Source of the DNA: Ruminococcus bicirculans (ex Wegman et al. 2014)
GTDB lineage: Bacteria; Bacillota; Clostridia; Oscillospirales; Ruminococcaceae
Reading direction: 5' to 3'
NCBI RefSeq assembly: GCF_000723465.1
Contig: NZ_HF545616.1
Coordinates: forward strand, 496,001 to 560,000
Length of the DNA stretch: 64,000 bases
Shown here: in pieces, positions 34,546-42,793 of the stretch
How the letters are laid out: every line of letters begins with the position of its first letter
Numbering within the stretch: the first letter of the stretch is position 1
Position numbers and translations under genes: made by a program
Notes under the pieces: model-generated
Told to the model about the DNA's origin: nothing
Database searches by the model: none
What the model saw: only the letters and a program-made list of their open reading frames with translations

Positions 34546-34967
34546 TCCTCAAGATTCTTTCTGATGCGGTCGAGGCATTCCTCAAACCGAGTTATTTCTT
34601 CCTCTGAAAAACCTTTGTAGTAAACACTGCCCATCTCATCAGATACAGAATCGTACTCGCCCTTTAAGGCATGTGCTTTCTCAGTCAGAAACAGAAGTGT
34701 TTTCCTTTTGTCCGTTTCAGACTGAACACGGCTTATCAGCCCTTGATTTTCCATTCTTTCCAGCATCGTAGTAAGAGATGTTATCGCTAATCCGCATTTA
34801 GTCGAGAGTGACCTGATAGAGATACCATCCTCCTGCCACAGCACATAAAGAATGCGCCCCTGGGCTCCATTAAACGCATCAATATTCTTTTCACTGAGAA
34901 TCTTCTCGAAAATCCGGTCGCCAAGTTGTTTTATTTTGGTGACAAGAAATCCTCCATTCATTTCCAT
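34530..34967 (-). CDS. MarR family transcriptional regulator
   Basis: The 145-aa protein has the MarR winged helix: SIRSLSTKCGLAITSLTTMLERMENQGLI is helix-turn-helix plus recognition helix, and RVQSETDKRKTLLFLT is the wing. AGGAG lies 7 bases before the ATG. It is the first gene of the operon with the two radical SAM genes. A perfect 10-bp palindrome overlaps the operon promoter, so autorepression with release by a small ligand is likely. The inducer is unknown. Confidence 0.9.
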   Translation of the reverse strand: MEMNGGFLVTKIKQLGDRIFEKILSEKNIDAFNGAQGRILYVLWQEDGISIRSLSTKCGLAITSLTTMLERMENQGLISRVQSETDKRKTLLFLTEKAHALKGEYDSVSDEMGSVYYKGFSEEEITRFEECLDRIRKNLEEWQKS

Positions 34968-34977
34968 GCAAAAGCTC

Positions 34978-35025
34978 CTATATAGTAGTTTATTAGATTA
35001 TACTATATAGAAGCTTTGTTGTCAA
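34978..35025 (-). promoter_or_regulatory. MarR operon promoter with palindromic operator
   Basis: On the minus strand TTGACA (35025-35020), 17 bases, TATAAT (35002-34997). CTATATAGTA (34978-34987) and TACTATATAG (35001-35010) are perfect inverted arms; one abuts the -10 box inside the spacer and the other lies at the transcription start. A dimeric repressor bound here would block RNA polymerase. Confidence 0.8.
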
Positions 35026-35064
35026 GAGCTTTTTCAAAAAATATTCTGTACAAATTTCGATTTG

Positions 35065-35277
35065 TCAATCTGTTTCACTTTCCGCTTCCGGCTTATAGTT
35101 CTTTTCAATATATTCCTCTACAGCCTTGATAAACATCTGGTTCATGCTCATGCCCATTTCAGAAGCAATAGCTTTCAGTTTTTCACGCTGTCCCTTTGGA
35201 ACACGAATCTTGATGTCATCAAGGTGTGTTTTCACATACTTTGCCGTAATCGCTTTTCGTTTTTCATTATAGTACAT
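35065..35277 (-). CDS. Ribbon-helix-helix (Arc-type) DNA-binding protein
   Basis: The start at 35277 (MYYNEKRKAITAKYV), preceded by AAAGGATTG, gives 70 aa. DDIKIRVPKGQREKLKAIA followed by MGMSMNQMFIKAVEEYIEKN is a ribbon-helix-helix fold. Such small proteins are common on integrative elements as plasmid-type regulators or antitoxins. No toxin gene is adjacent; the IS beside it may have removed one. Longer starts upstream are open but have no better ribosome site. Confidence 0.78.
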   Translation of the reverse strand: MYYNEKRKAITAKYVKTHLDDIKIRVPKGQREKLKAIASEMGMSMNQMFIKAVEEYIEKNYKPEAESETD

Positions 35278-35315
35278 AGAAATCAATCCTTTCATATTGT
35301 ACCCAATATTAAAAC

Positions 35316-35411
35316 ATGAAAGGAGTTTTTCAAAATGATTCAAAAAAATAATTCCCATTGCAGCAAGTATTACGTTGATAGGCTCAGCAAGTCTGACAGC
35401 CTATGCCGATA
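35316..35411 (+). pseudogene. Signal-peptide remnant of a secreted protein, cut by IS
   Basis: ATG AAA GGA opens a frame that stops in a run of seven A residues. A single-base shift there gives KIIPIAASITLIGSASLTAYAD, a convincing signal-peptide hydrophobic core and cleavage region running straight into the IS right end at 35412. The VWA-type protein on the far side of the IS has lost its N-terminus and is in the same orientation, so this may be its original beginning. Confidence 0.45.
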
Positions 35412-36234
35412 TGGTTTTGTCAATATCACTTGACACATTTTATACGAACAAGAATTATGCAGCGAGAAAGATATGATCATAGTAGAGCTTTCTTCGGGCT
35501 GCCTCCAGCAGCCCACCGTTGGCGGTGCAGATTCTTCTGTTGGCCCAGCAATTCATATAATATCTCCAGATCATAGTCTTCAACTCTTTCATAGTGTAGT
35601 TCTCCGGCTTGTCTTCGCGGCTGTAGAACAACTCTCCTTTCATTCTTGCCCACATACTTTCACAGCGTGCATTATCATGACATCTTCCGCCGGCACTGTT
35701 CATGCTTTGAATGATCCCATATTTCTTTACAGCAGCATCCCGGCATCCTTTCTCTGCTGCAATGCAAGATACATACGCTCTCTGCCATAGCAGTCATTAT
35801 ATTGGTCTTCTTCGTGGATCTTCATCATTTCATCTGCAAGCACCTGATACTTCCAGGGGGCGTTTTTATGGCTGAGATGATCGTAAAATGCTTGTCTTGT
35901 AACCTCCAAAGCCTTGCAGTAAAAACTGATCCTTCCTGTGATCCTACCGTCATCAGTCTTTTTGAAAATGAACTTAAACCGTTCTTCTTTCCTGACTTCC
36001 GACGGTTCGCAGCGAAAAAAGCAGATGTTTCCTCCAGAAATTCATTCAGTTCTTCAAGCTCTCGGTTTTTCTTTTCAAGTTCTTTTATCCGTTTGTTCGC
36101 TGCCTGAAGCTTGCGAGCTTTATTGCCTGCTTTTTAAACTCTTCATCATATTGTTTTCCTGTTTCCATTGATGACACACTCCTTTGTTTTTAGTATTCTT
36201 TGATTGTTTTGTATGTGTCAAGTTTTATTATACA
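35412..36234 (-). mobile_element. IS3-family insertion sequence, internally deleted inverted copy
   Basis: It has the same ends and near-identical sequence as the element at 31050-32270 but in the opposite orientation, 823 bases long. It shares the orfA deletion. In addition about 400 bases of orfB are missing between the LQQRK region and the AVKKYGII region, removing the first two catalytic Asp residues. It cannot encode an active transposase. The two copies bracket 3.1 kb holding the relaxase tail, the radical SAM cassette and the RHH gene. Confidence 0.85.
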
Positions 36235-38161
36235 GGATTACAATATTCAAAAAACAACAACTGTTGAAAGCATTATGAATAAAGACATTCTTTGTTCTGA
36301 TGTTGTGGGTTTGATCGGTGAGCCTTTTGAGATCGAAACAACTTCAAAGTTCGATAAGGCTACGCTTACATATGTGATCGATAAGTCTAAGCTTGGTGAT
36401 ACTGAGTTTGACAACCTACTGTTTTTATGGTATGATGAAGAAAATGACAATTTTGTTGAGCTGGATACCACACTTGACGGGGAAAATTCAACTGTAAGTG
36501 TGGAGACTACACACTTCAGTAAGTATATGATCGTTGACGGAAAAGAATGGTATAGAGCATGGCAAGATATTTACACTAAAATAAACGAATCAAAAGGCCA
36601 GCATATTCCAAATGCAACTGTATTAATATCAAAAAGTTCAAATATATATAATGTTAATAACGCAAATCGAAATGAACTTATAGTTAGTAATATTGTAGAC
36701 TCAATGTCGGATTCAGATATTATGAGCTTTTTGACCTACCAGAATGCTGGTGGAATGAACACCGATTTTACGAGTGTCAAAAGTGCGTTGAAATGGGATC
36801 CGATTTATTACAGCAGAACTGCTAATGCTAGTTATGGAATTGGTTTAGCAGCAGTTATACTCAATGATGAGGCTATGGGGTATAACTCTAAAATTATTTT
36901 TATTACTGACAGCAGTGTATCAGTTGACAGTAGATTTCTTAAGCTTGCAATTAATAACAAGATACCTATTTACTTTTTCTGTATTGGTGATTTTAATACA
37001 GCTGCATTGATAGGTTATGCACAGCTGACAGGCGGCAAGGTATACTCTGCTAAGACCGCTGCTGAAATAAATCAAAGCTGCAATGAAATAGGTCCTAAGA
37101 CCTTTGTTGGAGAAACAGACACTGATGGTGACGGTTTTACAGATATTGAAGAAATGAGTGGCCTTATTGTAAGCTCAAATTGCAAAATTGTTAATACCGA
37201 TTATATGAAAGCTGACACGGATGATGACGGCCTTGATGACAATGAAGAAGTCGATGTTGAGCTTACCAAAGTTGAAATTCCGGGCAAACAAGGAAATCCA
37301 TCTATAGTTAAGTATTATCATCATATGTGGTCGGATCCGACAGAAAAATATTGTTGGGGAAGCGATAGCGATGCATCTAAGCACACATTACGATTATATG
37401 AAGACGGAGAATATAAATGCAGTAGATGCATTTTTCATAAAAAGTCACCGAGTTTACAGGACAAAGAAATCCTATCAGATGAAGACTATTTGACGGTAGA
37501 GTCGCTGCTAAAGACTATAAATTACTATGAAAGCAAACGAAATGCACCAGTTAATTCCTGGAACAGAACACATTCCGAAATGAAATTTATAGCTAAAATA
37601 GATGAAATTAGGAGAAAAGAGCCTTATCGAAACAAATATGATTTAATGGATAATTGTGGTTACTGCTATTCGGAAATTTTGAATTCACAACAGTATAAAG
37701 AATTGATGTCGCAATCACCAAGCATTTGTGAAGTGGTGTATAATACAGTTGACGATGATGATTTAAAAGGAAGAAAGTTTTGGGAACAAAAAGGATTACC
37801 TCAGATAATATTAGAAGAAATAACCACCAGCGTGTATGATGATCTTTCAACCATTACAACACTATTCAATCTAGGAGTATGTAATAATTCAAACGAAGTA
37901 CAGCAGGAAGTTGCATTAGGTATAACAAAAGAACTTTTAACTTTTGCAATTGGAGAAATTACAGGAAGTGAAAAAATTAGATTTATTACTTCTGTATTAT
38001 TTGAAAGCGTAAAAGAGTATAGTAGTAATAATACAAAAGTTGAACTTGGAGATGTATTTATTCATGTTACTATTACATCTTCAACTTCAAATATGTGTTA
38101 TGAAAAAATGATTTTTTGGTATAAAGGAGATCAATTAATTAATATGCGCTATGCATATTAA
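36235..38161 (+). CDS. VWA-like secreted protein with calcium-binding repeats, 5' truncated by IS
   Basis: The native frame enters from the IS left end (DYNIQKTTTVESI) and runs about 640 residues. The N-terminal part is beta-rich. The middle resembles a von Willebrand A fold, with SKIIFITDSSVSVD and IPIYFFCIGDFNTAAL. Then come thrombospondin-type-3-like calcium repeats (DTDGDGFTDIEE and DTDDDGLDDNEE), and a C-terminal domain that I do not recognise, beginning near a CSRC pair. The signal peptide is missing, so it is probably not exported now. The gene is AT-rich compared with the core genome. It heads a run of small zinc-ribbon genes, a layout like effector plus immunity genes, but this is inference. 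Confidence 0.6.
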
Positions 38162-38180
38162 CTAATGTGGGGGTGTTGAT

Positions 38181-38771
38181 ATGTTTGCACCAAGATGTCC
38201 ATGGTGTGGAGAAATAATTCCAATAAACTTTAAAAGAAGAGAACTTCGTTTTATGACGGATTTTTGTTCAAAGTGCGGACACGAGATCAAACTAAAAAAA
38301 GACAGCAGGCAATTCTGGTTAAATGCCTTATGCAATGCATCTTTGGTCGCACTGCCAGCTATTAAATATGAAAATACAGTTTCTTCACATATAGGTATCC
38401 GTACTATAAGAAGTTTCGACCACCCATATGTTAAAGTCAGCAAGCATTATGTTCCCGAAAAAAGAGCAAAATATAAAATAGTATGGGATCAGAAGAATGT
38501 CAAACACCCTAATTTTTGGATCATAGAAGATACTGTCATAATACTGTGTTTTGTAGATAAAAATGATATCGCAATTTCGCCGATGATAGCCGCAGCTTTA
38601 TACACTATCGAAAAGGTCGATAAATGCACCTCGAAAGGGATACTTTCTTTTGTAAAGTATGGACTGCTTGACAAGGACTATGCTGCGGGGACAAATTTTC
38701 TTGTATACTGTGAAAATAAAGTTGTCGGCAGAGGTGTTCTTGAAGATGATATACATTATCCGTCATTTTGA
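38181..38771 (+). CDS. Zinc-ribbon protein of unknown function
   Basis: At 196 aa it opens with CPWCGEIIP and CSKCGHEIK, two CxxC knuckles that should bind one zinc. A soluble alpha/beta domain of unknown type follows (about residues 50-196, with VWDQKNVKHPNFWIIEDTV). GGGGGTG lies before the ATG, and the gene starts 19 bases after the VWA-type gene, so it is co-transcribed. Its position directly behind a large secreted protein suggests an immunity or accessory role, but nothing in the sequence proves it. Confidence 0.6.
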   Translation: MFAPRCPWCGEIIPINFKRRELRFMTDFCSKCGHEIKLKKDSRQFWLNALCNASLVALPAIKYENTVSSHIGIRTIRSFDHPYVKVSKHYVPEKRAKYKIVWDQKNVKHPNFWIIEDTVIILCFVDKNDIAISPMIAAALYTIEKVDKCTSKGILSFVKYGLLDKDYAAGTNFLVYCENKVVGRGVLEDDIHYPSF

Positions 38772-38817
38772 AATCACAGTAAATATATAACATAAATAGT
38801 GCATAGGAGAAATGAAT

Positions 38818-39051
38818 ATGAGAGTATACTGTCGATGTGGAAATATGCTTACAAATCAGCTTGACCCTAACGATACGGAATATTATGTTTATTCAGACAG
38901 AGAATGGTGTGAGATACAGAAAAACGAATACATACACGTTTTGGACATTCCCTATCCTCGCTATAATGTTTGGCATTGCGAAAAATGTGGCAGAATAACT
39001 TTGTTTGATGATTCTTACAATTTAGTAAAAGTATATAAGCCGGAAGAATAG
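38818..39051 (+). CDS. Small zinc-ribbon protein, immunity-like
   Basis: A 77-aa protein starting MRVYCRCGNML, with a second knuckle WHCEKCGRITLFDD. The two CxC/CxxC pairs flank a short domain (YVYSDREWCEI). The ATG at 38818 has AGGAG at better spacing than the ATG two codons earlier. A truncated near-copy of its 5' end recurs at 39834, so the locus has duplicated this gene, as is common in immunity gene arrays. I recall similar small proteins near polymorphic toxins in gut clostridia, but that is weak evidence. Confidence 0.55.
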   Translation: MRVYCRCGNMLTNQLDPNDTEYYVYSDREWCEIQKNEYIHVLDIPYPRYNVWHCEKCGRITLFDDSYNLVKVYKPEE

Positions 39052-39094
39052 TCGTTTAAGATCATAACACAAACTTTGCCCTCGGAGAACAACA

Positions 39095-39805
39095 TTGAAA
39101 CAGCTTTTAAATTTCGAGATACAAATTTACGATATCATAAAAACGTCCTGCACAAACAGCACGAACACACCCTCGTCTGCCTGCGATGACCTTTACAAGA
39201 CCAGGTTTATTTTTGCTGACGGCGAGACGATATTTTCCCCTGCACATTTTTGTCAAAAACTTAAAAGCCGTGGTTTGCAGGGCGTTTCGATAGCCCGAAA
39301 CGGCGATCAACTTGCCTTGCCCGAAAGCGCATTTGAGTTTGATAAGATTTGCTTTCTTGAAACAAAATTCAAAAGCAAACAGAGCATTTGGACGATCAAA
39401 AGAGTTTGGCAAGACACCCATTGGTATGTAACATACCGTGAGATAAGCGGAGTGAAAAAAGCGCTTTTTTACAAAGTCTGCCCAAGCAGTCCCGATATCA
39501 AACAATGTATATCCGATCTGAAAAATGCGATACAAAAAGCACAAAAGCTTTGCGATACTATCGGCTATCACGGCTTTGAAGAAGATTTCCAAGAAGCCCA
39601 CCGTCTTTTGAATGATACCGACCGCCTTGACAATGTGCTGAACGGCGCTTTGTCCGCCTGCGTTTTCGCAGGAATGGGAAGCTGGAACGACGAAGTTGCG
39701 GCGATATGCGAGGATAAAAATATCCCCCAGCACCAATACACCGAGGTCACAAACGCCCTGTTTTCGGCAATTTTGAATGTTATATGCGGAATTTGCAGTT
39801 CCTAA
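39095..39805 (+). CDS. Hypothetical protein
   Basis: 236 aa, predicted soluble and mixed alpha/beta. The start is a TTG with CGGAG upstream. I recognise no family. Its codon use (many AAA, CCC and GCC codons) and higher GC differ from the AT-rich genes on both sides, suggesting separate acquisition. Helical segments near residues 130-175 and 180-236 are Ala/Cys-rich. It lies between an intact zinc-ribbon gene and a truncated duplicate of that gene, so it was probably inserted or duplicated together with it. Confidence 0.5.
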   Translation: MKQLLNFEIQIYDIIKTSCTNSTNTPSSACDDLYKTRFIFADGETIFSPAHFCQKLKSRGLQGVSIARNGDQLALPESAFEFDKICFLETKFKSKQSIWTIKRVWQDTHWYVTYREISGVKKALFYKVCPSSPDIKQCISDLKNAIQKAQKLCDTIGYHGFEEDFQEAHRLLNDTDRLDNVLNGALSACVFAGMGSWNDEVAAICEDKNIPQHQYTEVTNALFSAILNVICGICSS

Positions 39806-39833
39806 AAATATATAATTTATAGGAGAACTAAAT

Positions 39834-40071
39834 ATGAGATTTGTATGTCGATGTGGGAATATGCTCACAAAATGACGTTTTGATTATGGCATATAATTTT
39901 GGAATAATGGATTTACAAATTCATACCTTTTCAGGGGTAATGAATACTAACGGAAGAATAGATTTGTTTAATGAAAAATGCAATATGAATAGTTCAACTG
40001 ATATAGGTAGTGTTAATGAGATCACTAACACATCAGATGAATTATTTAGAGTAGGATATATACTAAAGTGA
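39834..40071 (+). pseudogene. Truncated duplicate of the zinc-ribbon gene plus fragment
   Basis: GGAG and the ATG at 39834 open MRFVCRCGNMLTK, matching the start of the gene at 38818 (MRVYCRCGNMLTN), then stop. After a junction, an unrelated open frame from 39886 (MAYNFGIMDLQIHTFSG) runs to 40071 and looks like the tail of another small protein. The duplicated start supports recombination between immunity-like genes. Confidence 0.5.
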
Positions 40072-40086
40072 TTACGGGTGGTTTTG

Positions 40087-41259
40087 ATGAAAATAAAACT
40101 CAAATATATTATGATTTCAATTTTGGTAGTCATAATAATATTGGTTGTTATTGTTTACAGATGCTATTTTTATTATCCCGATATACAAATTAAGGTATCC
40201 GGTTTGTATAATGAACACTCAAAGGTCGTATGTTTAAACAATAATTATTATAAAATTCAAGATGGAAATATATATAATTTAGATAATCAAAAAAAGCATA
40301 TATCAGACAAGCGATAAATATGCATTTGTAAAATCATTCGGCGATTTACTCTGGGTAATTGATAACAGTACCAAAGACAATCTTAAAGTTATAAATTCAT
40401 CAGGCAAAGTAGTAAAAAGTTATTCAATACCTGATTATACAAAGGATTTTTTTATCAATGACAATGTACTTTTCCTTGTGTCATCTGACGGAATTAAAAT
40501 ATATCAATTATATAACGGAGGTCATACAGAACAAATTTCGGTAGACTATTTTTTGTATTTGAATCAGAAAATTCGTATTTTAAGCTGTATAAATATAGCT
40601 GTGAATATGGGGAGTGTTTATATTTTGATATGGATTCAGATAACTATAATGATTCCTATTTTGCTGTCGATTCAAATAGGCAAAATATGATCAGTTCTAA
40701 TGGAAGAGTCAATTTATTGCTTTATCAACAGGATCGAATAATTTACACCGAATCGTCATTCCGATTTAGAACATTGTATGAATATTCATTTGTCAATTGT
40801 CAAGAACATTGCTATAATAATCTTGATATTCGTGATTATGCTCAAGGATTTTTTGAAAATATGCCCTATGTATCCAATGACAAATATATCATATCTGTTG
40901 CTCAACGAACTACATCACGTTCAATCACAAGAGACGGAGGACCTACGGCAACTTCCTGCGAAATGTCAAAGCATGAAAACGATTGTTTATACATTATAAA
41001 TACCGACGACTGCACAAAATCCTTTCGGCACTGCACACGGACTTTTGAGCGGATACTATATGTAGATGATGAAAAGGCGATTACCTATTATAACGGAGAG
41101 TATTTAATATATTCGTTTGATAAATGGGAGATCACAGCCGAGCAGCCTGCAGATGAAATAAAAAGCAGCGGTTCATACACATTTGAATCCTGCGGAGATT
41201 ATATCTTTGTTTTTGATGATAATTATGATAAACTATTGAATACTATCAGCATAATGTAA
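40087..41259 (+). pseudogene. Membrane-anchored protein split by two frameshifts
   Basis: ATG at 40087 gives MKIKLKYIMISILVVIIIL, a signal anchor, and the frame stops near 40317. The coding pattern continues in another frame (SDKYAFVKSFGDLLWVIDNS) to about 40545. It then shifts again at a TTTTTT run into the frame that ends at 41259 (FESENSYFKLYKYSCEYGE ... NTISIM). Joined, these make one protein of about 390 aa with a beta-propeller-like repetitive outer domain. Both shifts are at or near homopolymer runs (AAAAAA and TTTTTT), so sequencing error is possible. The family is not recognised. Confidence 0.6.
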
Positions 41260-41271
41260 GTTATTTTAATT

Positions 41272-41312
41272 GACCGTTGTACAGACTAAAAATCTGTGCA
41301 ACGGCCTTTTCT
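41272..41312 (+). terminator. Terminator after the frameshifted gene
   Basis: GACCGTTGTACAGA pairs with TCTGTGCAACGGCC and is followed by TTTTC. The 140 bases up to the next ORF contain only short frames that I cannot support. Confidence 0.8.
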
Positions 41313-41452
41313 CAAATATGTAATTGAAAAAATGCAAATAGTATCTTATTTGATGATTGCATTACGGCTAAAAATTGCATACTCGTTGCAAAGTCTACAC
41401 GCTATGTGCGTAAACGAAGTACGGAAGATCAATGGAATTATCGATTGCGAGG

Positions 41453-41593
41453 ATGCTGTGCAGTATCAAAGAGATTAAATCAGAGGTGCCAAGAAAACGG
41501 TATGTGATTTTTATTGATACTGCTACAAGTAAAGAGAAAAATTTGGTTGCAGTTGGTGATTACATTGCGGCTGAAAAAATAGTAAAATTGTAG
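41453..41593 (+). CDS. Small protein, element-associated
   Basis: 46 codons: MLCSIKEIKSEVPRKRYVI, then FIDTATSKEKNLVAVGDYIAA. GCGAGG directly precedes the ATG. The stop is followed at 16 bases by the SHOCT-like small ORF and then the recombinase, so these form a typical integration-end operon. The family is not recognised. Confidence 0.45.
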   Translation: MLCSIKEIKSEVPRKRYVIFIDTATSKEKNLVAVGDYIAAEKIVKL

Positions 41594-41608
41594 TACGGAG
41601 GTAACTTA

Positions 41609-41740
41609 TTGAAGATCGAATTTGAGTATGAGGTAAGGCTGATGATCGAAATTCTCTTTGAAAAGGACTTGATAAATCAGCCTACATACCTTAACATCAT
41701 CAGAAATTATAGTAATCAAAAGCAGAAGAAAAGTGCATGA
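41609..41740 (+). CDS. SHOCT-like small protein upstream of the recombinase
   Basis: 43 aa from a TTG with ACGGAGG upstream. EYEVRLMIEILFEKDLINQPTY resembles the short SHOCT helix-turn motif found in small proteins encoded just before large serine recombinases of clostridial elements. It lies 22 bases before the recombinase start. It may be a directionality or accessory factor. Confidence 0.5.
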   Translation: MKIEFEYEVRLMIEILFEKDLINQPTYLNIIRNYSNQKQKKSA

Positions 41741-41762
41741 CTTTGAAAGGACAGGTGACTGA

Positions 41763-42606
41763 ATGTACACAACATTAAAGCAGGAAAGGAACAGACAGCG
41801 AACGGTTGTGTTTTACGGACGAGTATCAACGGAGCACGAGGCTCAGATCTCCGCTCTGGATAATCAGCTTCAATGGTATGACAATCAAGCAAAACAGCAT
41901 AATAACTGGAACGTTATCGACAAATACATTGACGAAGGAATTACGGGAACGCAGACTAAGAAAATACCATCGTTCCTGCAAATGATCGAGGACGCACGGC
42001 AAGGAAAATTCGATCTTATAGTTACAAGAGAGGTATGTCGATTCGCACGAAATACGGTTGACACGCTGACGTTTACTCGTGAGCTAAAGAACTTGGGTAT
42101 TGAGGTTTACTTTGTTGAGGACGACATCTGGACAATGGACGGTGACGGAGAACTCAGACTTACGCTTATGGCTACTCTTGCACAGGACGAGAGCAGAAAA
42201 ATTTCTGAGCGAGTTCATGCGGGACAATATATCAGCCGCGAGAACGGTGTGCTATACGGGAACGGAAATATTCTTGGGTACGACCGAGTCGGCTCAACCT
42301 ATGTGATCAATCCGTAGCAGGCGGAAACGGTGATGATAATATATGATTACTTTCTGCTGACAACGGTCACATCAACGATGAAATTATTAGCAAATTGGTA
42401 TCGAGAATTACGCCGGTTGACAATACAAATTTTGAATGGATAATCAATCTCGGCGAGGAGAAAAGTGAAAAAATACGTTGTACGCTCACAGGCAGAAAAA
42501 ACTCTGCTGAGTTTACGATTGGTGACGGCGAAAGCTGTCACTTTACATACTGGTTGATAAATTTACTTGGTTTAAACGGTGAAATTGTCATAAAATCTCG
42601 TGCAGG
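41763..42606 (+). pseudogene. Large serine recombinase, broken
   Basis: The N-terminal 184 codons are a serine recombinase catalytic domain: [14 protein letters not shown] with the nucleophile Ser, and [20 protein letters not shown]. It stops at a TAG (42315-42317) where relatives have a Gln or Glu codon. Coding sense continues (QAETVMIIYDYF) for a few residues. After a junction, a different frame from about 42366 holds the C-terminal end (NDEIISKLVSRITPVD, NTNFEWIINL). Most of the zinc-ribbon/coiled-coil region is deleted. It sits directly beside the right attachment repeat, as expected for the integrase of the island, which is now inactive. Confidence 0.8.
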
Positions 42607-42609
42607 TGA

Positions 42610-42638
42610 GCTGCTGCTCAGGCTGCTATTGCACAGAA
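42610..42638 (+). repeat. Right attachment repeat (attR) with the original ppdK 3' end
   Basis: A perfect 29-base copy of 30492-30520, followed by GAAGTAA. In the ppdK frame this reads AQAAIAQKK-stop, a natural PPDK ending, and a terminator follows 50 bases on. This side therefore carries the ancestral end of ppdK. Confidence 0.8.
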
Positions 42639-42687
42639 GAAGTAATTCTTGCAAAGTTTAGGATATCTGAATAGATAACATAAATTT

Positions 42688-42718
42688 CACCCCGTGTCTT
42701 ATGATACGGGGTGTTTTT
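42688..42718 (+). terminator. Displaced native ppdK terminator
   Basis: CACCCCGT and ACGGGGTG arms with a T run. No intact plus-strand gene now precedes it, which fits its being the old ppdK terminator moved 12 kb away by the insertion. Confidence 0.75.
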
Positions 42719-42737
42719 GTGTGCGAATAAAAAATAA

Positions 42738-42774
42738 TAGAGGTCTGACGTTTGAGCCAGACCTCTATTTTGCT
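42738..42774 (-). terminator. Terminator after the GH26 mannanase
   Basis: TAGAGGTCTG and CAGACCTCTA form a 10-bp stem. On the minus strand TTATTTTTTATT follows. Confidence 0.85.
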
Positions 42775-42793
42775 ATGGATAATCACTTTTTCT

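Noticed and set aside
41296-41478. 60-aa ORF before the small element genes
   Set aside because: It begins inside a terminator hairpin and has no ribosome site; the overlapping frame at 41453 has a better start.
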